Notes: generated from the letters alone by a model not told the origin. 64,000 nt of DNA from Thalassotalea ponticola (GCF_041379045.1 NZ_CP166871.1:2170001-2234000), one strand, 5' to 3'; positions 35,093 through 44,373 are shown, counted from the first letter of the stretch. Numbers and translations: made by a program.

Positions 35093-35433
35093 GAATACTC
35101 CTGAGGGAAATGCCAATTTGTCATTCGAGGTCGCTGTCAGCCACCTGGGTAAACAAATAGGTTTTGTTGCTATTCGACTGAGCAACTGCTTGTTAGTTGC
35201 CTGTAACTCACTATTTATCATTGTTGTATCGGAGTTATGGCGATATTTATTGGTCATTAATGTTACTTGCCCTGTCTGTTAAACACAAGCACTCAAGTTT
35301 AAATGTGATGAAAATTTTAGTTCAATAAATAGGGACGATTAGATTCGTCTCTTGCCACCTACAAATTTGTGTAAAAAAGCAGTAAAATAAATCGATTAAC
35401 CGCATTTACAGCAAGTAATTTTGAGTAGCTTCT
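35093..35433. other. Divergent intergenic region bamC / gcvR
   Basis: 341 bases, A/T-rich, with promoters for both genes expected. This is where dapA lies in E. coli and many relatives; I find no dapA remnant in either strand. The rightward open frame 35091-35282 has no ribosome site or family and is rejected. Confidence 0.5.
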
Positions 35434-35961
35434 ATGTCCGAATATCTGGTCTTTACCGCAATTGGCAGTGATCGAACTGGCATTGTCAGTGAAATCACCC
35501 AACTCGTCAGTACCTTTGGTTGTAATATAGATGACTCTCGAATGGCGATATGGGGTGAGGAATTTTCGTTAATCATGCTGGTTAGTGGTTCAAAAAGCGC
35601 TATTAATCAGCTCGAAGTGCGCTTGCCACTGCTGGCTCAATCTCTACAACTATTAACGGTTTGCAAACGCACTCAAGCCAACGATAAATATCGTATTCAC
35701 CAGTGTTTGCAAGCCACCTTTCGCGCCCCTAACGCGCCGGGGCTACTGCATAAAGTAACCCAGTTTTTTGCCGAAAAAGGCATTGACCTGTCGTCGTTAA
35801 AAACCTTGCCCGATGAAGAGTCCAACGAGGTTGCTATTCACATGTTGATCAACCTGCCAAAGCACATCGACAAAGAGGTGCTGATTGATCAATTTCAACA
35901 ATTGTGCCGTTTACTCAATGTTTATGGGCAAATAAGCCCACCGCAAAAACACATTTTTTAA
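35434..35961 (+). CDS. gcvR: Glycine cleavage system regulator-like protein, two ACT domains
   Basis: 175 residues with two ACT domains. The first is YLVFTAIGSDRTGIVSEITQLVSTFGCNIDDSRMAIWGEEFSLIMLV and the second LQATFRAPNAPGLLHKVTQFFAEKGIDLSSLKTL. In E. coli GcvR binds GcvA and mediates glycine-dependent repression of gcvTHP. It has no DNA-binding domain. Length and order match GcvR. bcp begins 8 bases after its stop, the conserved gcvR-bcp pair. Confidence 0.9.
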   Translation: MSEYLVFTAIGSDRTGIVSEITQLVSTFGCNIDDSRMAIWGEEFSLIMLVSGSKSAINQLEVRLPLLAQSLQLLTVCKRTQANDKYRIHQCLQATFRAPNAPGLLHKVTQFFAEKGIDLSSLKTLPDEESNEVAIHMLINLPKHIDKEVLIDQFQQLCRLLNVYGQISPPQKHIF

Positions 35962-35969
35962 GGAGCATC

Positions 35970-36443
35970 ATGAATACATTACAAGTCGGTGACAAAGCAC
36001 CGCTATTTTCACTGCAAGATCAACACGGTAATAGCGTTAATCTACAAGATTACCTAGGTAAGAAACGGGTGTTAGTTTATTTTTATCCCAAAGCGATGAC
36101 GCCCGGCTGTACCGTTCAAGCGCAAGGGTTGCGCGACAGCAAGGACCAACTCGAAGCACTGAATACCGCAGTATTTGGTATTAGTCCAGATCCAGTGAAA
36201 AGACTCGATAAGTTTTGCGTGCGCGACGAATTAAACTTCACCTTGTTATCCGATGAGGACCATCAGGTTGCCGAGCAATTCGGCGTTTGGGGTTTGAAAA
36301 AGTTCATGGGTCGCGAATACGACGGCATTCATCGCTTGAGCTTTCTCATTGGCTTAGATGGCAACATTGAGCACGTATTTAATAAGTTTAAAACCAAAGA
36401 TCACCACCAAGTTGTTTTAGATGTTATCAACCAATTAGGGTAA
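35970..36443 (+). CDS. bcp: Thiol peroxidase Bcp/PrxQ family
   Basis: 157 residues (E. coli Bcp is 156). The start at 35970 is set by AAGGAGCATC. The active site is KAMTPGCTVQAQGLRDS with the peroxidatic Cys. The second Cys five residues later (Cys50 in E. coli, CGLRD) is Gln here, so it cannot form the usual intramolecular disulfide and may act as a 1-Cys enzyme with an external thiol. It is co-directional with gcvR and probably co-transcribed. Confidence 0.93.
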   Translation: MNTLQVGDKAPLFSLQDQHGNSVNLQDYLGKKRVLVYFYPKAMTPGCTVQAQGLRDSKDQLEALNTAVFGISPDPVKRLDKFCVRDELNFTLLSDEDHQVAEQFGVWGLKKFMGREYDGIHRLSFLIGLDGNIEHVFNKFKTKDHHQVVLDVINQLG

Positions 36444-36512
36444 CACTCGCAAGTATTATCAGTACTGCGCTAGGGTCTGTTAGTACTCAGACCCTAGCAG
36501 CCATAACGGCTA

Positions 36513-37595
36513 TTACGAGTCAGGTTGAGCCTCTTGAGCGTCAGATGAGCTTGGCCACGCATTAATTACCGCCTTGACTAGGGTCGCTAATGGAATGGCG
36601 AAAAACACTCCCCAAAAACCCCACAATCCACCAAACACAATCACAGCGATAATTATCGCCACAGGGTGTAAATTGACCGCTTCAGAAAATAACAACGGCA
36701 CCAGAATGTTACCATCAACAATCTGAATCACCGCATACGCCAACATCAGATACCAAAACTCAGGCGAAATGCCCCACTGAAACAATGCCACTAACATAAC
36801 CGGCACGGTAACCACAGTTGCGCCGACATAAGGAACCAATACCGATAAACCGACTAAAGCCCCCAACAACACAGCGTAGCGCAAGTCTAGGATCCAAAAC
36901 GTCAGCATCGACATAACACCGATGATCACAATTTCAACCACCTTACCGCGAATGTAGTTGTGAATTTGCTGATGCATTTCCTTGCCCACTTGCGATGTTA
37001 ATCGACTTTCTTTTGGCAAAAAGCGAATCGCACCGTCAACTAACATGACTTTATCTTTAAGAAAGAAAAAAACCATAATAGGTACTAATATCAGGTAGAT
37101 AATTAGTGCTACAACATTTGAAATCGAGTTTAGCGAGGCTTGTAAAATAGCTTGACCCATAGAGATCAACTCACCGCGAATTGAAGCGATCATGGCATCG
37201 ATTTGCTCGGCCTTGATAATATCGGGGTATTTTTCAGGTAGCGTCAGTAAAAACGCATTGCCCTTAACCAACATATCCGGTACTTCGGCAACCAAGTTAC
37301 TGGTTTGTTGCCACAGTAATGGCAATAACCCAAACAGCAAAGCAAGGCTTAGTCCGGTAAACATCAGCATCACTAATATCACCGACTTGTTGCGATTTAA
37401 GCCAGTTCGCCCCAAATTGCGTACCGAGGGTTCAAGTAAAAAAGCTAACACCAAGGAAATAATGATCGGCATTAACAAATTGCCAAAGAAGGTGAGGATT
37501 AAAAAGCTCAGCGTCATTAGCAAGGTTAAACTCACCACATGAGGGTCAGAAAACTTGTTTTGATACCAGCTTTTTAAATAATTAATCATCGGCAT
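36513..37595 (-). CDS. perM: AI-2E/PerM family membrane permease
   Basis: 360 residues with about eight membrane segments. The family motifs are visible: FLLEPSVRNLGRTGLNRNKSV near the N-terminus and the C-terminal region VGLSVLVPYVGATVVTVPVMLVAL, ILVPLLFSEAVNLHPVAIIIAVIVFGGLWGFWGVFFAIPLATLVK. Members export or exchange small ions or solutes (some are Na+/H+ antiporters); the substrate here is unknown. Its ATG overlaps the stop of the upstream SirA/TusA-like gene by one base (TAATG). Confidence 0.9.
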   Translation of the reverse strand: MPMINYLKSWYQNKFSDPHVVSLTLLMTLSFLILTFFGNLLMPIIISLVLAFLLEPSVRNLGRTGLNRNKSVILVMLMFTGLSLALLFGLLPLLWQQTSNLVAEVPDMLVKGNAFLLTLPEKYPDIIKAEQIDAMIASIRGELISMGQAILQASLNSISNVVALIIYLILVPIMVFFFLKDKVMLVDGAIRFLPKESRLTSQVGKEMHQQIHNYIRGKVVEIVIIGVMSMLTFWILDLRYAVLLGALVGLSVLVPYVGATVVTVPVMLVALFQWGISPEFWYLMLAYAVIQIVDGNILVPLLFSEAVNLHPVAIIIAVIVFGGLWGFWGVFFAIPLATLVKAVINAWPSSSDAQEAQPDS

Positions 37596-37822
37596 TACTC
37601 TTTTGTTATCGTTAGTGTGACGCTGTTGTCTTGGCGCGTAATTTGTTCAACACGCACGCATTGCGTTGCTAGCCACGCAGGAATGTCCCTAAGCGAGCCA
37701 GCATCTTTTAAGTGCACCACAAGCTGTCCGTCACAAGTGAGTTGTTTTAACAACACCTTGGTTTTCACCAGTGGTAGCGGGCATTTATCTGCACGCCCGT
37801 CGTAAACATCAATTTTTGGCAT
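37595..37822 (-). CDS. TusA/SirA-like sulfurtransferase-fold protein
   Basis: 75 residues from MPKIDVYDGRADKCPLPLVKTKVLLKQL. The CPLP motif holds the conserved Cys of the TusA family, which accepts and passes sulfane sulfur. The rest is the two-layer alpha/beta fold ending in VTLTITKE. The start at 37822 is used because the family starts just before this strand; an 8-codon extension is open. It is translationally coupled to perM. The sulfur acceptor and pathway are unknown. Confidence 0.85.
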   Translation of the reverse strand: MPKIDVYDGRADKCPLPLVKTKVLLKQLTCDGQLVVHLKDAGSLRDIPAWLATQCVRVEQITRQDNSVTLTITKE

Positions 37823-38043
37823 GGCGTTTAACGCGCAATAACACAATGAAAAAATGATACCAAGAGCACTGGGTAATGGGAATAAAAATATCGTTCAAGG
37901 GCATAAGCTTTCGCCGTTATCGTTACCGCACGGTACTTTACCTTGCTAATGACCTTGCTAATGGACGCTATTTAATTCAATATAACTTGAGCAAAGACAA
38001 CAACTCGTAACGAGTTTGACACGAGTTAGAATGTCGAGTTTAT

Positions 38044-38071
38044 GCAACTTACCGAACAAATGACCATCTAA
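38044..38071 (+). promoter_or_regulatory. Candidate sigma-E promoter of bepA
   Basis: GCAACTT at 38044-38050, a 16-base spacer and TCTAA at 38067-38071. This is close to the GGAACTT-N16-TCnAA consensus of extracytoplasmic stress sigma factors. It lies 44 bases before the bepA ATG; bepA is a sigma-E gene in E. coli. Confidence 0.65.
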
Positions 38072-38114
38072 TGGTTTTATTATCAAATGTGATGTCCCCT
38101 AAAGTTGGAGTTAG

Positions 38115-39578
38115 ATGAACACAGTTGTAAGGGTAAAACCCATCTTGGCGGCGTTGATGTCGACTAGCCTGCTATTTAGCGCCACGGCTTCGACCAATAG
38201 CGACAATCGCAATGCCTTGCCTGAAATTGGAAAATCGGCGATAAGCACGCTCGCCCTTGACAAAGAGCTGCAATACGGTAGTGCGATGATGAAATCTATT
38301 CGGGCATCGCAACCGATCATTCACGATCCGGTGTTGGTTGAATACATTAACGATCTGGGAAATCGGTTAGTAAAAAATGCCGAGGATGTGCACTACAAGT
38401 TTAACTTTTTCCTGATCAATCAAAGTGAAATCAACGCCTTCGCGTTTTTTGGTGGCAATGTCGGTATTCATGCTGGTTTATTAACCGCCGCCGACAACGA
38501 AAGCGAACTCGCCTCCGTTTTGGCCCATGAAATTGCCCACGTAACTCAACGCCACCTCGCTCGACGTTTAGAAGCGCAAACCCGCAATGTGCCGCTGACC
38601 ACTGCCGCGATTATTTCGGGTATCTTAGTCAGCTTGGTCAATCCTCAAGCCGGTATGGCCGTGTTGCAGACGTCTATGGCGGCAAGTCAGCAAGCGGGTA
38701 TTAATTACACCCGTAATAATGAAAATGAAGCCGATAGAGTTGGCATGGACATTCTCGTTAACAGTGGCTTTGACGCCAATGGCGCGCCTAACTTTTTTAG
38801 AAAGCTCGCCAGTAAATACCGTTACACCTCAAAACCACCGGCAATGCTGATGACGCACCCGTTGCCAGAGTCGCGGATTACCGATTCTCGCCTGCGAGCC
38901 AGTCGTTACCCAAACAAGTTACTCGCGCCGTCGCTGCCGTTTGAGTTGGCAAAATCTCGACTCAGATCGCGATACAAAGGTGACCCAGAGCAAAATATTG
39001 CGATATTTGAAGATGAAATTCGCTTGTCAAAGTACAACATTAAAGAGGCGGCACAATACGGTTTAGCCCTGAGCTACTTTGCCGCAAAAAAATACGACAA
39101 GGCATTGGATTTGTTACTCGAGTTACGCAAATCAGATGCTAAAAACCTCTTTTACGTTGACGCCTTAGCCGATGTGTACATTGAACAACAGGCGTTTGAC
39201 AGCGCGGAGTCGATGTTGCAACAACTCGCGCTTATTATGCCTTACAACCCAGTGGTCACACTTAATTACGCCAACGTGTTGTATCACGCTAAGAAATTCA
39301 AGCAGGCTGAAACCCTATTGCAAGACTTTTTGCTGATTGATAGCCAGCACTTTATCGCCAACGACTTACTCGCCGACGTTTATCTAGCACAAGAAAAACT
39401 GGCTCCGCATCACATACAACGCGCTGATGTACTGGCCCTAATGGGACAATACAGTAAAGCCATCGACCAATTGCACACCGCGTATAACAACACGGAAAAA
39501 AATTCCTTGATGCAAAAGAAAATAAAAGCGAAAATTTTACAATTCCAAGAACAAGACAACCAATTAAAGCGTTTGTAA
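38115..39578 (+). CDS. bepA: Periplasmic M48 metalloprotease/chaperone BepA
   Basis: 487 residues, as in E. coli BepA (487). There is a signal peptide, then the M48 domain with H138-E139-xx-H142 (LAHEIAHVTQRH), E203 in NNENEADRVG and H248 in MLMTHPLPESR. These are the four zinc-linked positions at a constant offset of two from E. coli. The C-terminal half is TPR repeats (AAQYGLALSYFAAKKYDKALDLL, NPVVTLNYANVLYHAKKFKQAETLL). It repairs or removes stalled LptD and other barrels at the BAM complex. It is first in a bepA-arsC-DUF2069 unit. Confidence 0.96.
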   Translation: MNTVVRVKPILAALMSTSLLFSATASTNSDNRNALPEIGKSAISTLALDKELQYGSAMMKSIRASQPIIHDPVLVEYINDLGNRLVKNAEDVHYKFNFFLINQSEINAFAFFGGNVGIHAGLLTAADNESELASVLAHEIAHVTQRHLARRLEAQTRNVPLTTAAIISGILVSLVNPQAGMAVLQTSMAASQQAGINYTRNNENEADRVGMDILVNSGFDANGAPNFFRKLASKYRYTSKPPAMLMTHPLPESRITDSRLRASRYPNKLLAPSLPFELAKSRLRSRYKGDPEQNIAIFEDEIRLSKYNIKEAAQYGLALSYFAAKKYDKALDLLLELRKSDAKNLFYVDALADVYIEQQAFDSAESMLQQLALIMPYNPVVTLNYANVLYHAKKFKQAETLLQDFLLIDSQHFIANDLLADVYLAQEKLAPHHIQRADVLALMGQYSKAIDQLHTAYNNTEKNSLMQKKIKAKILQFQEQDNQLKRL

Positions 39579-39613
39579 ATGATGGCGCTTGAAGTAAAAA
39601 ATAGAGAGTAACT

Positions 39614-39964
39614 ATGTCTGCATTAACCATTTATCACAACCCGCGCTGTTCAAAGAGCCGTCAAACATTACAATTAATTAACGACGCGGGTAAAGACGTC
39701 ACAATTGTTGAATACCTCAAAACGCCGCTGAACAAAGCGCAACTAGCCCAGCTTCAACAACTGCTTGGCGTTGAGCTACGCCAAATGATGCGGGTGAAAG
39801 AAGCTGAATACAAAGAACAAGGCTTGCAAAATGCCTCTGACGAGGAATTGTTACAAGCGATGGTCGATACGCCCAAACTGATGGAACGTCCGATTGTTGT
39901 GAACGGCGAGTCTACGCAAGCGATTATCGGTCGCCCACCTGAAAATGTGCAAACCTTATTTTAA
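39614..39964 (+). CDS. arsC: ArsC/Spx-family glutaredoxin-like arsenate reductase
   Basis: 116 residues with a thioredoxin-like fold. The N-terminal ITIYHNPRCSKSRQTLQLI holds the single active Cys of the ArsC family, and RPIVVNG near residue 92 the conserved Arg-Pro. It corresponds by position to E. coli yfgD next to bepA. Arsenate reduction with glutaredoxin is the family activity, but chromosomal YfgD-type members have no proven arsenic role. It follows bepA by 35 bases. Confidence 0.88.
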   Translation: MSALTIYHNPRCSKSRQTLQLINDAGKDVTIVEYLKTPLNKAQLAQLQQLLGVELRQMMRVKEAEYKEQGLQNASDEELLQAMVDTPKLMERPIVVNGESTQAIIGRPPENVQTLF

Positions 39965-39984
39965 TCGACAAGCAAATTAAAAAC

Positions 39985-40425
39985 ATGTCAAAACAAAGAT
40001 TTAGTACATCAACATTGCGTAAAATGGCAACCTTTGGCTATCTCGGCTTACTTGTCTACATGCCGCTGTGGTTGTTACTCCTCTCACCGAGCGAAGCACT
40101 ATCACCAACCTTGGCATTTGTCATGTTTGTGGTACCGTTGCTATTGCCGATAAAGGGCATTTTACAAGGCAATCCGTACACGTTCGCATGGGCAAATTTC
40201 ATCGTCTTGATTTATTTTCTGCACTCGCTAACAACACTTTGGGTTGCTCCTGAAGAAACGTGGTTTGCGTTAATTGAGCTGGCCTTGGCGAGCTTGATGT
40301 TTTTTGCCGGTGCGTATTATTCAAAGTATCGAGGACAAGAGCTCGGTCTAAAGATACGCAAACTCAAAGAAGACTTAAAAGACGAGCGAGACGCATTTGA
40401 GAAAAACGAAAATAGCGACAAATAA
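39985..40425 (+). CDS. DUF2069 membrane protein
   Basis: 146 residues with four hydrophobic segments, then a charged C-terminal helix of about 35 residues (LKIRKLKEDLKDERDAFEKNE). The pattern GYLGLLVYMPLWLLLLSP and LLLPIKGILQGNPYTFAWANFIVLIYFLHSL fits DUF2069, a small inner-membrane family of gamma-proteobacteria often found beside arsC/yfgD. Function unknown. It follows arsC by 20 bases and is last in the unit. Confidence 0.85.
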   Translation: MSKQRFSTSTLRKMATFGYLGLLVYMPLWLLLLSPSEALSPTLAFVMFVVPLLLPIKGILQGNPYTFAWANFIVLIYFLHSLTTLWVAPEETWFALIELALASLMFFAGAYYSKYRGQELGLKIRKLKEDLKDERDAFEKNENSDK

Positions 40426-40444
40426 AGCGACTCATTAAACGAAG

Positions 40445-40490
40445 AAGCGACGCGAGATCAAATGTAAGCTGAAAAAACGCGTCGCTTTTT
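40445..40490. terminator. Terminator after DUF2069 gene
   Basis: AAGCGACGCG pairs with CGCGTCGCTT and is followed by TTTTT, between two convergent genes. Confidence 0.75.
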
Positions 40491-40585
40491 TTCAGCTTGT
40501 TTCAGCGAAACCTTGTCGATAAAAAGAGTCAGGTTGCCCGATCGGGGATGACGTTCACTGGCTGCAGGAAACGCTCAGCGTTTAC

Positions 40586-42040
40586 TTATCGCAATTTGCG
40601 CACCCGAAAGTTTCGACCTTTCATTTTCCCTTCACTGATAGTTTTCAATGCCAGATTGGCAATGGCGGTATCAACGGCGACAAAGGCCATGGTCGCTTGT
40701 ACCTTTATTTTGCCTATCTGCTCACCGCGAATTTTGGCGTTGGCGGTAAGCGCACCTAAAATGTCACCGGGGCGCAATTTACTTTTTTTACCACCGTCAA
40801 TTTGCAAGGTGACCATCGTTGCTGGCACGGGCTTGTTGGGCAAGGTCGACTCGCTGGGCAGTTCGACAGTATCTATTGCTTGACCTTGGTAGTCTTCCAA
40901 TCGAATGACCTTATGCGCTTCTTTGTGACTGATCAACGAGCAAGCTACGCCTTGCTTACCTGCTCGACCGGTTCTGCCAATGCGATGCAAGTGCACCTGT
41001 GGGTCGTGAGCAAGGTGAAAATTAATCACTAAATCGACATCGTCAACATCAATGCCTCTGGCGGCCACGTCGGTGGCAACCAGAACCGTTAAACTTTTAT
41101 TGGCAAACTGGATCAGTGTTTTGTCGCGATCTTTTTGCTCTAAGTCGCCGTGCAACGCCGCGCTATCAAAGCCGCTGTCACGCAACCTATCTGCCAGTGT
41201 TTGACACTGAGCCTTAGTATTACAAAATATCACTGCCGAGTGCGGTTGAAAGTGCATTAACAAGCGTTTGCTGGCATCGATGCGTTGCTGCTCGTTATCA
41301 ACTTGATAGAAATATTGGTCGATTTTGTCGTGATCTCGATTGGCATCAACCGTTACCCTTTGTGCGCCAGTCATGATATGTGCGGCAAAGCGCTCTATTT
41401 TTTCCGGAAAGGTAGCGCTAAACAACAAGTTTTGGCGCACCTTAGCGCAGTAGTCAACAATGGTATTTAACGATTGCTCAAAGCCTATTTCCAGCATTCT
41501 ATCCGCTTCGTCAAGAACTAAGGTGTTGACATTATCGAGTGATAAACGACCTTTTTTAAGGTGCACCTCTACTCTACCAGGAGTTCCGACCACGATGTGC
41601 GCGCCGTGCTCTAGCGAGCCAATTTGGGGGCCCATTGGTTGCCCGCCACACAAGGTGAGTACTTTGATGTTGTGAATATTACGCGCCAGCTTGCGTATTT
41701 CTATGGCCACTTGATCGGCGAGTTCTCGAGTCGGACACAGCACTAAACTTTGTACTCGAAAACGACGCACATTCAAGTTGTGTAACAGGGCTAATGCAAA
41801 AGCACAGGTTTTACCAGACCCAGTTTGCGCCTGTCCGATGACATCTTTGCCCTCTAGCATTAGCGGTAAAGATTGCGCTTGAATGCGAGTCATTGTGTGG
41901 TAACCCAATGACGCCAAATTTTCCACTAGGGCTGATTCGAGATTAAGCGAGCTAAAATCAGCTTGCCCTGATTTTTCTGCTGTAGCGATTGTTTGATTTT
42001 CAGCGCCTGCGCGCGAAGAGGTATGAGACACAGTAGTCAA
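40586..42040 (-). CDS. dbpA: ATP-dependent RNA helicase DbpA
   Basis: 484 residues. The DEAD-box core motifs are Q motif region TRIQAQSLPLML, motif I AQTGSGKT, PTRELADQ, motif II DEAD (VLDEADRMLEIGF), SAT (LFSATFPEK) and HRIGRTGRAGK. The C-terminal RNA-binding domain (MVTLQIDGGKKSKLRPGDILGAL...MKGRNFRVRKL) is the DbpA-specific one that binds hairpin 92 of 23S rRNA, so the protein acts in 50S assembly. The N-terminus is about 25 residues longer than in E. coli and rich in Ser/Thr; a later start is possible. Confidence 0.95.
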   Translation of the reverse strand: MTTVSHTSSRAGAENQTIATAEKSGQADFSSLNLESALVENLASLGYHTMTRIQAQSLPLMLEGKDVIGQAQTGSGKTCAFALALLHNLNVRRFRVQSLVLCPTRELADQVAIEIRKLARNIHNIKVLTLCGGQPMGPQIGSLEHGAHIVVGTPGRVEVHLKKGRLSLDNVNTLVLDEADRMLEIGFEQSLNTIVDYCAKVRQNLLFSATFPEKIERFAAHIMTGAQRVTVDANRDHDKIDQYFYQVDNEQQRIDASKRLLMHFQPHSAVIFCNTKAQCQTLADRLRDSGFDSAALHGDLEQKDRDKTLIQFANKSLTVLVATDVAARGIDVDDVDLVINFHLAHDPQVHLHRIGRTGRAGKQGVACSLISHKEAHKVIRLEDYQGQAIDTVELPSESTLPNKPVPATMVTLQIDGGKKSKLRPGDILGALTANAKIRGEQIGKIKVQATMAFVAVDTAIANLALKTISEGKMKGRNFRVRKLR

Positions 42041-42456
42041 CTTTTTAAGGTAAAGGGTAAGTATAACAGATCGGGGTTTGCGAGTTTAGTCAAAGTCTCC
42101 CCCGCTGCCGTCGATGCTTTGAACATGCGTATATTAAGTAACTACACGGTACACTGTAACTACACGGTAAACTGCTGTAGCGCCGCTTAACTCCGCTAAT
42201 CTAGTACTTCTAGTGCTTCTAGTGCTTCAATCTAGTATTCCAATCTCGCTCGCCAAGCGCTGTACTCTAACGGCGACGAGTAGCCGATGTATTGTTTGTG
42301 ATCAGAGTTTGTGGCGGTCAATGACGCCGGCGATAATCTGTTTTTACTTTCGCCTCGTAACTAAATAGTATACTTTGTATGATGACTACCATATCTAGGT
42401 TGTCATACTAAAAACGATATATGTCAATGAATTACTTAAAGGTGCGAGAACTCAGT
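42041..42456. other. Divergent intergenic region with short tandem repeats
   Basis: 416 bases. GTAACTACACGGTA is repeated imperfectly in tandem near 42138-42170. TAGTACTTC/TAGTGCTTC is repeated three or four times near 42200-42230. No ORF or RNA gene is supported. The right end carries the promoter of the lipoprotein gene. Confidence 0.5.
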
Positions 42457-44373
42457 ATGAAAAAACGTGTAGCCCTGTTAACTTTGTCGTCAGCGTTCAC
42501 CTTGTTTGCTTGTGGTGGCTCAGGTGACAACAATGACGGTAGTCAAACTAACCCAGACTTAATTAACGACAATGGTATTGCAGGGTTCACATCATACAAT
42601 CAGGGGCAGAATGCCGATTTGCTGTTGTATCTACCTAACGACTCCGTCAGTGATATTCAATGGCAGCAAACTGGTGGCCCCAGCGTTACCTTACTCAGTG
42701 ACAACACCAAGGCCATATCATTTCACGCGACCCAGACAGGCAGTTACAGTTTTGATGTAAGCTATCAAGTTGATGGCCAATTGCTATCAGAGCAAGCCCA
42801 GTTTGAGGTCATCGCTAGCGATGCAAAAATACGATTATCCAGGGGACATGCGGTTGTGGAAACCGGCAATGTCTCATTGCGTGCGTTTGTCGATGACAAT
42901 ATCGACCCACAGACACTAGTTTGGCAACAGCTATCAGGTCCGCGCGTTGTGTTTGACAGTAACAACACCGACACTCGGTTAGCCCTGTTTAGTGCACCAT
43001 CGGTGAGCGAAGACAACATCGTTGAAATTCAAGTGAATGGGCAAACCTTTGACGGCGAAACTCACTCGGATAGCGTTCGTATCTTAATCGAAGATCGTCC
43101 TCGCATTCCAAGCGACGCCTATTTTGATGACAAACAACTTGCCAACGTGTACGTATACAACCAAAACTCGCCTTATAAAGACGTATTGGTCAATTGCGCC
43201 TACTCAAACCAACTTACCGATTCATGTCGACTCGGCGATCTGCCGCTACTGGCTCAAGATGCCAATGGCAATACGCCAACGATAGAACAAATAATGGATC
43301 GCGTTATCGTTTCTCACGACTGGATGGCAGAAAATTTCCGCCAGTTTTTACAAGCTCACGACGAGTATGATGATTTTAAAAATTTGTTGCGCGCAACCAC
43401 CGCTATCGTCTTATCATCGGACATCAGACCTTCGTTTTACTGGGCAGCGACGGGTGCCATCTACTTAGATCCCGACAATCTCTGGTTAACCGCAGCCGAG
43501 CGGGAAACCATCAATGAGGCCGCAGACTTTCGCAGTGACTTTGGCGACGATTTACAATTTGTCATCCCATGGCGCTATGTGCGCAACAACGACTACGTAT
43601 CCTTTTTATTTCCGATTGAAGATCAGTTAAACCGCAGTTTAAATGATTTAAAATACGAATTGTCGCAATTGCTCTACCACGAACTAGCACACGCCAACGA
43701 CTTCTTACCAAGTGACGAGTGGACAGCGTATTCCGCTGACACCTCATTGTTAGAGGCGGCTGTCGCCAAAAGCCAAATATCAACGAACTTAACCCGTCTC
43801 TATCCACTACAAAGTGACGAAATGCGAGGTCTGGCCGAAGTGCGCTTTGTCACCGGCGAGCCAAACGCCTTGCAACGCAGTTATCTGCCTGATGACGTTG
43901 TCGAGTTTTATCGCCCAGATAAGGCCAACGGTTTTTACAATTACACCACAGAGCGCGAAGATTTAGCCATTTTATTTGAAGAAGCCATGATGTCGTTGCG
44001 CTTTAACGTGCAACGCGATACCGCAGTCACCAGTGTTGCGGTGTTTGATAGCGATGACCAGCTGATCGAGCAAGACAGCTATATTGTTGCATGGGGACAG
44101 CGCGGTCGAGTCAGTGAAGAGCAAATCATTGATCGCGCGAAATATGTAACATCAAGGATTTTAGCGGAAGTAAATAGCGATCAACTCGATAGCTTGCCAA
44201 GTGCGGTGCCGATGATCCCTGGCAAAAACTGGTGGGATAATTTACAACTTGATCCTGGTATCGTATCTCAGTCACAACAAATTGCACCGGCCATGAACGG
44301 CCACATAAAGAAACTAAAACCCAAGCAAGGCAATAATCGACACGGTCACTTAAAACCCTTGCCAAATAGGTAA
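42457..44373 (+). CDS. Large lipoprotein with PKD/Ig-like repeats and a HELAH metallopeptidase-like motif
   Basis: 638 residues from MKKRVALLTLSSAFTLFACGGSG, with lipobox LFAC. Two Ig/PKD-like domains follow: a W-Q-Q-T-G-G-P-S-V-T-L segment and a W-Q-Q-L-S-G-P-R-V-V-F segment, the typical core of PKD-type repeats. The C-terminal half is globular and contains LSQLLYHELAHANDFLP, a zinc-peptidase-type HExxH, with acidic EEAMMSL downstream as a possible third ligand. No peptidase family is assigned. It is probably outer-membrane-anchored. The start at 42457 is chosen for the signal peptide; 12 codons upstream are open. Confidence 0.75.
   Translation: MKKRVALLTLSSAFTLFACGGSGDNNDGSQTNPDLINDNGIAGFTSYNQGQNADLLLYLPNDSVSDIQWQQTGGPSVTLLSDNTKAISFHATQTGSYSFDVSYQVDGQLLSEQAQFEVIASDAKIRLSRGHAVVETGNVSLRAFVDDNIDPQTLVWQQLSGPRVVFDSNNTDTRLALFSAPSVSEDNIVEIQVNGQTFDGETHSDSVRILIEDRPRIPSDAYFDDKQLANVYVYNQNSPYKDVLVNCAYSNQLTDSCRLGDLPLLAQDANGNTPTIEQIMDRVIVSHDWMAENFRQFLQAHDEYDDFKNLLRATTAIVLSSDIRPSFYWAATGAIYLDPDNLWLTAAERETINEAADFRSDFGDDLQFVIPWRYVRNNDYVSFLFPIEDQLNRSLNDLKYELSQLLYHELAHANDFLPSDEWTAYSADTSLLEAAVAKSQISTNLTRLYPLQSDEMRGLAEVRFVTGEPNALQRSYLPDDVVEFYRPDKANGFYNYTTEREDLAILFEEAMMSLRFNVQRDTAVTSVAVFDSDDQLIEQDSYIVAWGQRGRVSEEQIIDRAKYVTSRILAEVNSDQLDSLPSAVPMIPGKNWWDNLQLDPGIVSQSQQIAPAMNGHIKKLKPKQGNNRHGHLKPLPNR

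Noticed and set aside
35093..35257. 55-codon upstream extension of bamC
   Set aside because: AGGAGTATTC and the lipoprotein signal fix the start at 35092.
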